The notes under the pieces were generated by a model. It saw nothing but the letters and a program-made list of their open reading frames with translations, ran no database searches and was not told where the DNA came from. Positions 1-11,572 of a stretch of DNA of 64,000 nt are shown piece by piece. The position numbers and the translations under genes are program-made. This DNA comes from Wolfiporia cocos (Eukaryota > Basidiomycota > Agaricomycetes > Polyporales > Phaeolaceae): assembly GCA_029448655.1 (NCBI GenBank), contig JACCLO010000002.1, forward strand, positions 3,100,001 to 3,164,000, given 5' to 3'. Each line of letters begins with the position of its first letter. Position 1 is the first letter of the stretch.

Positions 1-1160
1 AACACTATGGTCCACAGCCGTGCATGAAATCAGTCTGTCTAGTGCTCATTGCAGGAATCTATCAGACCGCTCCGCTGTGCGTCCGAGCATGCCGAGACGC
101 TACCGCCTGCGCATCTCCTCGTGTCTGCAGGGTATACAGCAGGCCCTAGATTCCGTCCGTCATTCTCCCACACAGGTGCCGGCCCCTGAGTTAATATGCC
201 CCGCAGGTGTCGTGCATATCAAGACTGTGACCTCCAGCCATATGCTTCCGTTACCTCACCTGGTTACCCAGGGCCCAGCTCCGGGGAAGCCTGCCTTGTG
301 TCTGCACAGAAGCGCACACTTACCTGGGAGGAGCTCCGCGTCCCGCGGTCGGGAGCGAGCTCGGGCGAACAGGATCTGTGGAGTAACCTGATTGATTGGG
401 ATGCTGGCTCTGGTATTGTAGACAGACACGATGACGATGAATGGCCCATTGAGGCGCGTGCAAATGAAGACAACAGCTGGCAATTCGGCTCTGAATGAAG
501 TATAAGGACACAATGCGCGGTGAGAATCTGAATGGTCGTGACGGTGAATGCGGGGGAATAAAAGGGGGGGGGTGAACTATGTACAATAAGAGAAGGATAA
601 GTATATAACACGGAACGAACGCGGCTTAAGGTGATAGGAGGTCTGTCGAGCTCGTCGCGTAAGGCAGAGAGCTTGGGCGGGGCGCAGCGCAAAAAGGATG
701 GTATGCATAGTGACAGGGCAGAGAATGTGTTGACGTACGGAGAGTTCAAGGAGCTGGAACTGGTGGTCCCGGCAACAGCTGACAGACACAGGCGGACGTC
801 GCACGGGACGAAGCTGTCCGAGTGAGCGTACATCGCCTGCGCGCACATCGATGCGGCACGGCCGGCTGTCCCACGGGATCGTCCGGGTCCTCCGGCGCAT
901 ACAGGCCTCCGTGGAGTGTAGAAAGAAAGAAAAAACGAGACGGTTGCGAGAGAGGGGATGCATGGGTGCCGATGATGAATTGCAGGGAAACAGATTGTGC
1001 GTGTCGTGCCGATATACGACGTGTATGGTAGTGATACATTTTGCGGAGGGTCTTGGACGTTGCATGGAGAAAGGACGGGAGGTTTTTGCGCCCCTGGAGG
1101 CCGAGCTTGCAGACACAGATTGACGACGCCAGGACAGTCACCATTGCTGCGTTGCAGGTA
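1..1160. other. Left-edge region without a confident gene
   Basis: No domain or family is recognisable on either strand. The only stretch with protein-like composition is on the + strand at about 330-498. It is acidic, rich in Trp, Asp and Glu, and ends in a TGA near 498, so it could be the last exon of a gene entering from the left. A minus-strand reading of the same stretch has a donor-like site near 325 but a poor, Ser/Cys-rich composition. A G-run lies near 560-570. Positions about 600-1160 hold the 3' flank of the cyclin gene. Confidence 0.4.
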
Positions 1161-2647
1161 TCATGAGACGACGGCAGGATGTGGCGAGGCGACATTCAAG
1201 CTGTGCAAGGCCGTCCGGCCGAGCTTCACATAGTCATACGGCAGGAACTCCTCGGGCGTGGATTCGATCTGTTGCTTGTTGAGTATCGGCTCGAACACTG
1301 GCGATGGCAAGTTTTCCTTGTTATCCGACGGCACATAGGGCCCCAAGAACACATCACTGGAGAACTGCTCAGGGCTTGTGGGCGTCGCAGGCATGTCGTC
1401 GGACAGATCTGACGCGGTCGTCGACACGCTCATCGGCGTCGCCGCCCTCGACTGCTGCTCGCGCACGGGCGTCGTGGGCAGCGGCAGCGTCCAGCCGTTC
1501 TCAAAGCGCCCGCCCTGAAGGTAGTACTGCACGACGAACGTCGCAACCTTGGAGTAGAACGCGAACGAGTACTTTTTGAGCAACGCCTGCGAGAGTTCGT
1601 TGACGTACATCGAGAGACGGCGGTCGAGGAGGCCGACGACCTCCATGCTCTCCCTGGTCTCGTCGTAGCTGCGGCGGCTGTGTCCGCAGAGGAAGCGTGC
1701 GAGCGTGAGCGCGCCCTGTGCGATAGCTGACGAGCCAAATTGTACAAACTCCCGGTAGAAGAGAGTGATCTCCATCAGGAAGCGAGCGACGTGTTGAACC
1801 TTGAAGTCTTCCACGACGCGCTCAGAGCAGAAGAGGCGCAGCCAGGCCTCGGCTGTTGGGTGCCCCAGAGACCATTCGATGGTTGCGAGAACGTGGCCCT
1901 CCATCTGGATGAATGCTGACTCGTCGTAGGTTTCTTGGCACAGGCGTGCGAGATCAGCAACTGTTGGTACGCGCTCTTTTGCGTCTTCGAACTTGGCCGC
2001 GATCCACAGGGCGGCGCAGCCGACCAGCTGATAGTGCTTGACGTACACAATACGACGCGAGACATATCGGTCGATGATGTTGATCGTCAGGTACAGTGTC
2101 TCGGGGCGAAGACGGAAGACGAAGTGGATCTCCACCAGGAAATCCACGAGACGGGGGCGCATATGCCACTCGATTTCCGGCTGCTGGTCCATCGACTCTG
2201 GCGACGACATGGTGTTCCTCTATAAAGCCGCACGGGAGAGACTCGCAGCTGAGCAACCGTTCAGACTCGGGGATCGAGAGGAGCGCGACTGACCTCCATC
2301 TCGTGCATGTAGTGACGAATGTCGTCCTTGTACTCGTCCTCGCGCGGAGGCTCCCGCAGCGCGGCGAGGTGCACCTCCCGCTGCCGCTGGGCGATGCGGT
2401 CTGCCTTGACGGCGCGGGGCGTCTTGCGCGCGCCCGGGTGGGGGTAGCCCGGCGAGTGCTTCCGCGACTTGAGGATGCCGTGGGGCGAGAGGCGTTTCCG
2501 GGGATAGGCATGGTGCCGCGACGCCCTCGAGACGCCGCTGGAGGCTTCCTTCATATCGGCAGGCGAGGTAGGCGGGGACGAGCGGGTATGCGCCTGGATG
2601 CTGGACATATGAGGGGCACAGTCAGCGGACGGCTCTGGACGAGACAT
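1161..2647 (-). CDS. G1/S-type cyclin (Cln/Puc1-like)
   Basis: Cyclins bind and activate cyclin-dependent kinases. This one resembles the fungal Cln/Puc1 group that drives G1/S. The model has two exons, complement(1161..2219, 2294..2647), giving 470 aa. Exon 1 ends at GAG before a GTCAGT donor and exon 2 resumes after TATAG, which restores the cyclin-box entry DIRHYMHEME-RNTMSSPESM. The cyclin N-domain spans about residues 105-235 and contains the typical strings WHMRPRLVDFL, YLTINIIDRY and LVGCAALWIAAKFED. A second, weaker cyclin fold follows (HPTAEAWL onward). The N-terminus is basic and Pro/Ser rich. The C-terminal tail, about residues 360-470, is Ser/Thr-Pro rich with PEST-like character, as expected of an unstable cyclin. 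The start is the first ATG in frame. Family assignment is firm; which cell-cycle step it controls is inference. Confidence 0.93.
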
Positions 2648-5600
2648 GGCTCAAGAGCACAGGCCACAGACGGCGGCTCGTCTCTGCGGGGGGATGGAGG
2701 CGCGGTTCAAACAGAGTGCGCGCACGGCGGGGACGAGGACATGTCAGACACTGTCGCTGCGGAGGCTGGGCCAAGCTCACGGCAGGTCCGATTACGACAC
2801 GCGCGAAGACGAGGGCGTCTGATCGGGCATGCCGGGTGCAGCCGTGCGATCGGGGAGCAGAAAAAAAGCAGAGGTGCTGAGGTGGCGACGAGCAGCGACG
2901 GACACTCACCGTCTATGGCGATCTAATCATGCAACGCCAGCAGCGGGGAGACCGTCCGCCGGATCGAGGTGGAGGTGTGCGACACGGCGCACAGCGACAC
3001 GATGAATGCTACGAGAGAGGAGGAAGAAGGAAGAGACGATCGTCAGCGTCGCAGTCGTGACGAGTGAAGAGAAGGGAGGAGAACGTGGGCAGCGTCGAGA
3101 CCGACGAGCGAGGGGAAAGAGACAAGGCCGGCACAGGCGCACAAGCTATAAGGGAGGCCGATAACAGCTATGTCCATATATGGGCGGGAATAAGCCCCCC
3201 TTCAAAATGCACACGCAAAATGACAAGTGCGCGAATCGTGGCCCATCGCGTTATCTGCGACTAGGCGTATGTCGTCTGATGCAATCACTCTGCGTGGGAG
3301 CGTGACCGCTGCTCGCGTCCACGACCACGGACGGAGCTGCAGGGCCCCAGGCAAGACGTAAAGAGGGAATACGCGAGGGCATGGCGAGCGAATTTGAAGA
3401 GGCGCCTCAGCCACACCGTACAGACCGCTCCCTCGGGTCCGCCCGCCCGCGCTCACCACGTTCCTCGACGCCGACGCACCTTGCTGAGCCCTGGTGGCCA
3501 AGCCTGCCAGCCGCCAGCGATGCCTCTCCGACACGCGGCCACAGACTTACCCGCAGCGGGTATAGGTCCCCAGCGGAGACGACGAAGTCTGCCGCGCACG
3601 TCAGCATTGCTCTCGTCACAATCGATCCCCAATCCAGGAGCCCCTCCGCCATTCACATCGACATCGGCGCATCGCCGTCCGCGGGCGGCGCGCCCCGGCG
3701 GCCCGTCACACCCCTTCACACCGAGCGGGTGAACTCACGTTTTGCGGGTGTGTAAGCTTGTTTCACGGGACGGCTGGGTGCAGTCCGGAGCTTGCGCGGC
3801 GGATTACGCGACTGTGACAAGAGAGAGACGAGAAAGAGCGACGATGGTGATGTGGCGCCGGCCGGGGCGAGGCGGCGATAGCAAGGGGTGTTTCACGGCC
3901 GATACCAAGTCGATCGCACAGGCCGCTGCGGTGCAGTCGACGACGAGCGAGAGAGACAAGTGCGCGCGAGTCGTCGTATATTCAAGCCTGCTGCTAGAAT
4001 GCCGACGACGCAGACAAGGCGTAACTCAATCGGAACGCACAAGAGGCGTGCTGCACATCCTCCAGATATCTAACGCGCACAGGCACTTCCCGAATGCATC
4101 CCAATTGTCCGCCTATTCTGGATGCGCACGGCGCGAGCCGCAACACGTTGTCTGCCTGCAGGCAGGTCCAAAGTAAATTCGCCTGTCGCTGTGTAAGCTC
4201 CCGGCATGTCTGTCTGCCCTGCCGGGAAACCGTCGAGCCGCCTCTGTGGCGTGCGTTCGCACCCGTCGACACTATCGATTGGAGTCGGGCCCGAAGTCGC
4301 AGCAGCGGGGCTCCGACACGGTCAGCCTGGTAGTCAATTAGCCCACATTCATCTGCCAACGCTCAGCCAGGCGCCAGCGGTCGGTGATATCATTTACAGC
4401 GCTGACGAGCGCACTAGTGGCCCTGTGTGCATTCCATTCAACTCTGGTTGTCATGTAAGAGATGTGCATCTGCGTACGCCCACACGGCGCTGCTGGCCAG
4501 GCCCGTCTGCGCATCCTAAGCTTAAGGCTTATCGTCCTCATCGGGCGCCAGGACGCCGCGGGCAGCTGACTGCAGGACGCAGCGCAGGCCCGGCTGACGT
4601 GTCCGTGACGTCTGCGCCCCGTCTGTCATTCCCGCACCGTGCGGCGCAGAAGGCGGCGTACACGTACAACGCACAGGCGAGCCTCTGCGGCGCCTCGGCC
4701 GGCGATCACGCTGGCGAATCCCACACACGCCGCTCGCGATGCCCGCCGGGCCCATGGGCCTCGGAAGGCTCTCGTGCGTCGCCTGCAGTCCGCGTTCTGC
4801 AAGAAATTCTCGCGCACGGTCTGCTGCCCATCGCCAGCTTCTAGCCGTCGTGCGCGGACGCAATAGAACCTGCGCAGGGCATGCTACCGCTTTTTACCCG
4901 CATCAGGCCCTTCCTGTGACGACTGCATGTACAAGATGGGCGCAGCCAATAGACTGCCCACAGCTGGCCGGGAAGCGTCATTAGCTTGTGAGCGCACGCC
5001 TGACCGTGGGCCGTGGCGTGCGCCGGCAGCCGGATCCGCATGCCCGCACGAGTTGAGGTGATCTGCAGACGGCAACGGCTGGATATTATCCGGAGAATCT
5101 GCCAGTGCTGCGCCCGCGGTTCTGTCTGCGCTGGACGAGAGCATGCTGTTAAATACGACACACAGCGATCTCGGCGCGGTGGCAGTCACAGCTGGGAGAT
5201 CAGCTTTCAAAGCTCGGATTCGCATGCGATGGATGGAAGCGCGGGCTGGGAAGTTTTTGCGAAGACGTGTTCACGACACCCAGGGGATGGGAAACGGACG
5301 GGTGGTGGCCCGTCGCAGGAGCGAAGGTGCGCTTCCCTGTGTTGAGCCGGCATCTGCGAGCCCAAGTGTGCGCATTCGCAGCATCAGTTCTGCATCCCCA
5401 CTTCCGGCCCCACTCTGCCAAATGCAGAACAACCTTGCTAGCCGATCGATCTCGTCGTTCCGTTGTCTTGGGCTCGGTCATGCCAAATCAGGCGTCCTCA
5501 TCAGATTGCATCGCGCGATCAATCTGGCTAGGAACGTGATCTTAAATGCTCATGCAAGCACCGCAGACAAGGTCGCGCGAGTGCAGCGTGTCTCCCACAG

Positions 5601-6044
5601 ACAGTGCTTGCGGCACGCTGCTCTGCAGAGCCATCAAATTGTCAATCAAATCAGCGCCCCAAGGCACAGCGCTGTTGCCGGGGCAGCTCATCTACACGCA
5701 GATGACGTACCGTATGAACACGTTGAGGGGCCGGCATCGAGTCTGCCGAAGGGGAGACGTCGGTATATACGGACGCGCTACTGTCAGAGTCCACCGAATA
5801 TTTGTACAGTAATGATACCAAGGTAGTCGAAGTGTCTGCCCATCCGAGCACGCCAGCCAGGACACCCTGCCCGGGGCGCCTCTCGGACGAAGAACATTAG
5901 CACAGCGCCGATGAGCGACAGAGCGCACACCTCTATACGCACGCGCCCCCGCCGCTGTGTGAGAAGAGTTGAAATTCGTGCCCGCAAGATCGAGACCGTG
6001 TCTCAGAGCGACCGGAGCGGAATGGAAGGAGATACATCCCTGCA
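2648..6044. other. 3.4-kb region between cyclin and 4E-T-like gene; no recognisable gene
   Basis: Both neighbouring genes lie on the minus strand, so this is the upstream region of the cyclin plus the 3' flank of the 4E-T-like gene. Open frames exist (for example + 4206-4844 and + 5143-5826), but their composition is Arg/Ser/Cys/Pro rich with no motif, as in chance frames of GC-rich DNA. Donor-like sites on the minus strand (near 2908, 3551 and 3738) would allow introns in a long cyclin 5' leader, but I cannot prove one. No repeat or transposon signature was noticed. Confidence 0.5.
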
Positions 6045-9000
6045 TCAATCTCTATGGCCGCCCATCAGGAGAGCCATCAGGTCCTGCGCGCCCTGGGAGT
6101 TCCCGCCCGGCAGCCCCTGTTGCTGCTGCAGATGGTGCGGCAGCACATGGGGCAGCAGGTGCGGCGGCAGTTGCTGCTGCTGCTGCTGTTGCTGGCGCAA
6201 GGCCATATGCGAGGCGGGCAGCTGCCCAGACGGCCCATGCTGGGGCCCGAATCCCGGCCCTTGCCCGCGCATGCCCGCGCCCATACCGCCTGCGCCCAGT
6301 CCCAGCAGCTGCGCCTGGTTCGCGGCGCGGATGTCCACGGTGCTCTGCAGCCCGAGGTTCGCCATCGAGTTCAGGCCCAGCGGCGTCTGCGCGCCCGGGG
6401 GCCCACGCACCTGCGGCGCACCGAAGGCCAGGCCGCCCCCGTTGAAGCTGCCGCTGTACCCCTGCTGCAGGGGCGCCCCGCCAGGCAGGCCGCCCTGGAG
6501 CCCGCCCCCGAGCCCGCCGAGCGGGCCGCCGAGGTACTGCGAGGGATCGTGCGGCGGTCGGCCGCCGAGGTTCGCGAGGCCGGGCGGAAGGCGCTGCGAG
6601 GGCCCGCCGAGGCCGTTCTGGTTGCCGATGGGCGACGCGCCGCGGAACTGCTGCTGCTGCTGCACGGGTATCCCGCCATTGCGGAGCATTGCAGCTTGCT
6701 GCTGGGTATACATGGAGGGACTGGGTCCGCCGCCGTACAGCTGCTCGAGGTTGCGCTGCTGCTGAAGGCGGACGTTGAAGTGCAGGGGGTCGTCGATCTG
6801 TTCGTTGAAGAGCACGCCGCTAGGCTCTCTACTTCGAGAGCGAGGGGGCGCGGGACGGAGGCCGGGGACCATGCCATCGGGCACAAAATTCCTGTCGTCG
6901 AGTCGACTGTCATAGAGTGAGTCGAGGTGGTTGTTCTGCTGCGCAAAGTGTTGTTGTGGCTGCATCTGCTGTATACTGTGCAGGTCGTGGTTTTGCCCGA
7001 AGGAGTTGCCTCCGGGTATACGCCCAGAAGTGGGGGGCAGCTGTGGTGACATACGGTGGGTCTATGCGCGCATAACTTAGACAAACAGCAATCGCAAACA
7101 TTCCACGACATACCTGTGCCGAATTTTGCAGCATGGCGAAAATGTCCTCCATCGCCCTCGCGTCTCCGTTCACACCATTGAGGGCGCCCTGCCTCGGCTC
7201 AGGCTGTGTCGGAGGGAAGCCAGGTCCGCCGGACACCTTCCGCGCGCCCACGGGTGGGCCATCTCGCGGCTTGTTGTTATCCCAGAACTTCGCGAAGCGA
7301 CTCCCTTTGCCCGCCGCATAGCCTCCAGGAACGTTGCCGCCAAAGTCGAGAGAGCTGCTCGGGGAATAGTTGGCTGCGTTGGGCTCGACGTACTGCGCTC
7401 CGGGGTCATTGGGGATACCCAGTGCGGCTCGTTCTCGCCGCAACTCATTGTATTGACTGAGACTGAGAGACACCCCATCGTGCAGCTCATCGAATGACGC
7501 AGAAGATGGCGCCAAGTTGGCATGTGGTGAGTAACTCCTCAGGACCCGAGACGACTCGGCGGGGAGATGTCTAGAGTTTGCGGCATAGTGCGGTTCACCT
7601 CCGAGTCCAGCGACAGGGTCGGGTACAAGGCCAGCATTGGCGGATAACGAGCGAGGGATACTCGCCAACCTGTGCGTAGGAGCACCGGGCGGGGCAAACG
7701 GACCATTTGGCTCAAGTCCAGGGTGATTCTTCGTGAGGATCGCATCAGTGGAAGCGCCAGACGACGCCCGCGAGGCAAAGGCGAGAAGACGAGATCCCGC
7801 TGGAGGGTTGAAAGCGGAAGGAGAAGGGGCGTTGGTGGCAGATGAGTCAAGCGACATGTCAGACAGTTGGGTGGCTGAAGGTGAAATGGCAGCAGGAGAA
7901 GGATTGCCGAGAGCTCGCGAAGTGAGAACTCGGGAGCCGCCTATGGTTTGCTCAAGGGTTGGTGTTGTTGGCTTCGCAGCATTGGCCGGCAGAGATGATT
8001 CGCTGGAAGAGGAGGCGATCAGGGCAGACAACAGAGATTGTGAGCCGTTTGATGCGGCTGCAGTCGAACGACCGTCTGAAGCGTGGGGAAGAACATCTCG
8101 CGAGGCAGCACGCTTGGCAGACTCATCCAATTGCGCCTGAACAATCGCGGTGGCTTCTGCTAATGAAGGATCTAAAATCACAGTGTCAACCGAGACAGAT
8201 ACAGAATGGAATCAACCCCTCAATAGTACCCAACATACCTCTCGTTGGCGAATGGAGTTTGCCTGCTTCACTCGCCGCAACGGAGGAGCCACCTAGAGCT
8301 GCGCTGGTAGGCCCAACAATCTCTGGCTGTCCATTGGGAGGTTTTCCGCCCTCCTTTTCTGCTTCTCGTTTCATCATCAGCTTGAACAGCTGAATCTCAT
8401 CGAGCTGACTTTCCGCCGGTGCAGATGATGCTTGCGCAGAAGATGAAGGAGCCAGCGTTCCCGGCGTCGCGGCATCGGGCTTCTTTGTCGCGTCTATGCC
8501 TGCAGCGTTTTCCTTCTCCATGCGCTCCTTCTCCTTCATACCCTTCTTCCACGCCTGAATCCCGTCAAGCTCGCCATCACCAGCCTTCCCTCCTAGTATG
8601 CCACCGCCAGAGCTCGGCGGAATATAAGTTTCCATCCAGGCAGGCTCGGCTTCCTTCTCCCGGTCTCGATCCCTGTCACGTTCCCGCCTGTCCTCTCTGT
8701 CTTTACCATCGTCACCGCCCAGTCTTCTATCCCGCGCAGCACCTCGTCTGGGACGCGAGTCACGGTCGTCAGAGGCGGAGGGACGCTCCCTGTCGCGTTC
8801 ATCTGTCCTTTCCCAAGGACGTTGTTCGCGTCTGGCAGCCATCCTCTCATCACGCCTACCGTCGTCCCTCCATCGCCTTGGGTCATCTTCCGAGTCCCGT
8901 TCAGTGTCCTTCGGACGATACCTATCGCCTCTCGGGAAGTGATCGTCGCGATCCCGATAGGTTTCGTCCCTGTCGCGACGTACGAAGTCGCTATCCCTGC

Positions 9001-10221
9001 GGGATTCATCGTCTCCTCGACGGTCGCGAGGCCGATCCCAATCCCTTTCGTCCCGGTCGCGCCTACTCGAAGACGGCTCGCGTCGGGGCCTAGAGGATTC
9101 GCGCACTCGAGACCGTGGTCTTTCGCCTCGTCGCGCATTATCAGATCCTAAGGACTGCATGAGCGACGGTGGTGCCAGAGGACGTAGGAGACGTACTGTC
9201 ATCTCTGCCGGCACGCGAGGGATCAGAACCTGAAGTATAAATTTATATGGATACGATCTCGCGAGGAGAGGGCGAGCTTACCCTTCCGCCAATCCTCGCT
9301 AGTCTCGCCAACCTTGCGCTTTGCAGGGTCCCTTCCTTCGTTGCGACGACTTGTCGAAGACGACTGCGCTTGTCCGAGTCTGCTTGTTGTGCCTGAAGCA
9401 AGATGTGGTGCAGAATCCCTTTCCTTGTTACGAAGGCTGCTGGTGGCGGAAGCTAGAGCAAGTCGTTCCCGGTCATACTTGTCGGACAGCTGCCGAGATA
9501 GTAAGATACCGCAGCATGATCAAAATGTAGAGGGCTACACACATTGCGCAGTCTCTCTTGTCCCTCCTTGTCCCTCAGGTCACGCTCTCTTTCCCTCTCG
9601 GAGTCTCTGTCCTTGTCGCGCTCAGTAGTGCGAAGTGACTGGTGCCTGAAATTGCCCATTTGCGATGGCTGTGTGAGCGTTGAGCGGAATGACCTTGGAG
9701 CATCTAGGAGTAGTTGTAAGAACACGAAAGACTCAGAAACAGAGTGTGTGCACACCTCCGTCCTCTGGATCCCGTCGGAAGCTGGAATTCTTGTCAGAAA
9801 CACCTCTGCAAAATGAATAAGGAGTAGAGATTACCGTGCGCCTCTCGCACCAGCGGAATTGCCAGATGTATCCCCGTCCTTCTTCGAGACTACTTGCTGT
9901 TCGTTCCAGTCACTGAATGGACCATATCAGTCGGCTTGAAGATGTACGAATGCCACGAAGGTTGTACCCAAACCAATACTTCAAATCGGGCATGCCATCG
10001 GGTGGTTGGACCAAGGGGGACTTGTACATGGCAAGGAGCTCTGTTCGAGCGTAGACAATGATAGGTCTGGGAGGTTCACTCTCGGTTTTACTTGGTGATT
10101 CGTGTGCGTCTTCCAGAGCGACTTCCGCCACGGCATCGACAAGTGAATCGGCGGTAGCCTCTGGAGGCGAAGGCGAGTTGTCCTCATCTTGTCTGGAGAT
10201 GTCCGACTGCTGAATCGTCAT
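6045..10221 (-). CDS. 4E-T-like eIF4E-binding translational repressor
   Basis: Multi-exon gene resembling eIF4E-transporter (4E-T/EIF4ENIF1), which binds cap-binding eIF4E and sends mRNPs to P-bodies. Near residue 55 is YARTELL, a canonical YxxxxL-hydrophobic eIF4E-binding site, followed by a MPDLKYWFG block. Then come a long Arg/Asp/Glu-rich (RD/RE) region, an SRFAKFWDNN element like the SRFxxWF motif of 4E-T proteins, and a Gln/Gly/Pro-rich C-terminus with a run of eight Gln, ending MALLMGGHRD. Well-resolved introns lie at about 7053-7113, 8179-8237, 9232-9280 and 9483-9535 (GT-AG, 49-61 nt); exon 1 ends at 9968. Splicing between about 9600 and 9960 is less certain. The start ATG at 10221 faces a divergent LYR gene 233 bp away. 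Family call is inference from motif order; the protein is mostly disordered. Confidence 0.75.
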
Positions 10222-10454
10222 GGCCTGTGGTTGTTTGCAGATGTGATAGAGAGGTAAGCGTAGCGTGGTATAGAGCTGAAGCTGAAGCTCTAGGCCAACA
10301 CCAGCCACAGCGCGGGACTTCAATCTGTCTTCGCGAATGCGCAAGCGCTCGCCACGCGCCGCAAAGCGTAAGATCAAACACCTCGTCCACGATTTGGAGC
10401 CTGAATTTGGAGGAAACCAGGACTAGCCATCCAACAGCGCTATCGACATGCGCA

Positions 10455-10824
10455 ATGCATGAACCCACTCTCAAGCATTTTATCTTAAAACAGAGGGTAC
10501 TGAACTTGTACCGCCAAGCCATTCGTGCCTCGCGAAGTACGATTGGCCGTTGCCAGAATTCAGGATCTAACCAGTAAAACAATTGTAGCAATCTCTGATC
10601 GTGGTGCGCGCAAAGAGACAATTGCGTGGATTCGTAATGAGTTTGAGAGGAACAAACACATTCACGACGTTGTAAGTTCTCGTGTCTTCTTGGTTCAGAG
10701 TACAGTTCTCTCTTCTGACTGCTAGTCCTGCATGCAGGAGATGATAGAGGACAAACTTGCGGCCGGCAGACGCGAGCTCAAGACTATCCTCCCTACTTTA
10801 TCACTCCCGACGTCCCGGTCATGA
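10455..10824 (+). CDS. LYR-motif mitochondrial protein, LYRM2-like
   Basis: Small three-exon gene, join(10455..10536, 10589..10671, 10738..10824), 83 aa. LYR proteins are small mitochondrial factors that work with acyl carrier protein in assembling respiratory-chain and Fe-S proteins. The spliced product starts MHEPTLKHF, has the LYR-type helix VLNLYRQAIRASR, then ETIAWIRNEFERNK and GRRELKTILPTL. These match the order and spacing in LYRM2 (human protein about 88 aa). No single exon shows the family; it appears only after splicing a 52-nt and a 66-nt intron, both in frame. It is transcribed divergently from the 4E-T-like gene, so the 233-bp gap probably holds both promoters. LYRM2 rather than another LYR protein is likely but not certain. 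Confidence 0.82.
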
Positions 10825-11572
10825 TCATATTTGGACGAGGTGTGTAGCGCCATATGTCGATTGTGGCTTCTGCTGTATGAGCCGGTCCGGTGCCCTGAAC
10901 TTCCTCGCGATATTTCTGCGCTGCATCAATACCTAGCTGAGAAATCAATATCCTAATGCATTGCAGAATGGTCTCTAAGTTCCTCGGCTGGCATTCCGGG
11001 CATGTGTTACAACGACTGAAGCGCGTTGTGATTACTCATAAGTATGCAGCCTGCAGTGGATTTACGAGGACCATACTACGAAACGAATTTGAATGCACTC
11101 GGCAACACGCACGGTTCGGCCGTTATCTCGCCATCAAGCGCCCCGGTATCAGTGATGCAGCGTCTCGTGGCATTTAACATCTCGCACGGCCTGGCAAGGT
11201 TTATGCAATACTCTGGCAGACTACGAAAAGTGGCTTGGTTTGACGAGGGCATTCCGAGGAGGCTGCTTATGCACGTAATTTTGCCCGTCATCCAGCGGCA
11301 AATTCTGCGACAACGCATAACCAAAGCCGACAAGTCAGCTTCCTACCAAACGGCGTCGTATGTAAACGGAACTCTGAACCTGATTCTTGCGGTCTGACAG
11401 CATTCTCGGTAGCGCCAACTCATCTGATACCGGTGCATTGTGCCGGTGCACGAAGCCTGGAGCTTATACACTGTCGCTTGACTCCTCATCGCGGAACAAG
11501 TCGACTCCCTCCTCTCCCGACATTTGGTCCCACTATCGCTGCCCCTGTTATTGAGATCTCACATATTTGAAT
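10825..11572. other. Upstream region of RdRP copy 1, containing duplicated flank
   Basis: There is no gene here. From about 10985 the sequence is recognisably related, with many substitutions and indels, to the reverse complement of 39317-39870 upstream of RdRP copy 2. Matching landmarks include a segment around 11095-11170 and a GTAGCGCCAACTCATCTGAT element near 11410. This is the decayed 5' flank of the duplication and presumably includes the RdRP promoter. Confidence 0.6.

Noticed and set aside
264..848. Long minus-strand frame at the left edge
   Set aside because: Ser/Cys/Pro-rich with almost no acidic residues and no motif; probably a chance frame opposite a possible + strand exon.
4206..4844. 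Longest open frame in the 3.4-kb gap upstream of the cyclin
   Set aside because: Composition is that of GC-rich random sequence (Arg, Pro, Ser, Gly); no splice-supported extension or recognisable domain.
5911..6920. Plus-strand frames opposite the 4E-T-like C-terminal exon
   Set aside because: They are Cys/Arg/Ala-rich antisense shadows of the Gln/Gly-rich minus-strand exon.
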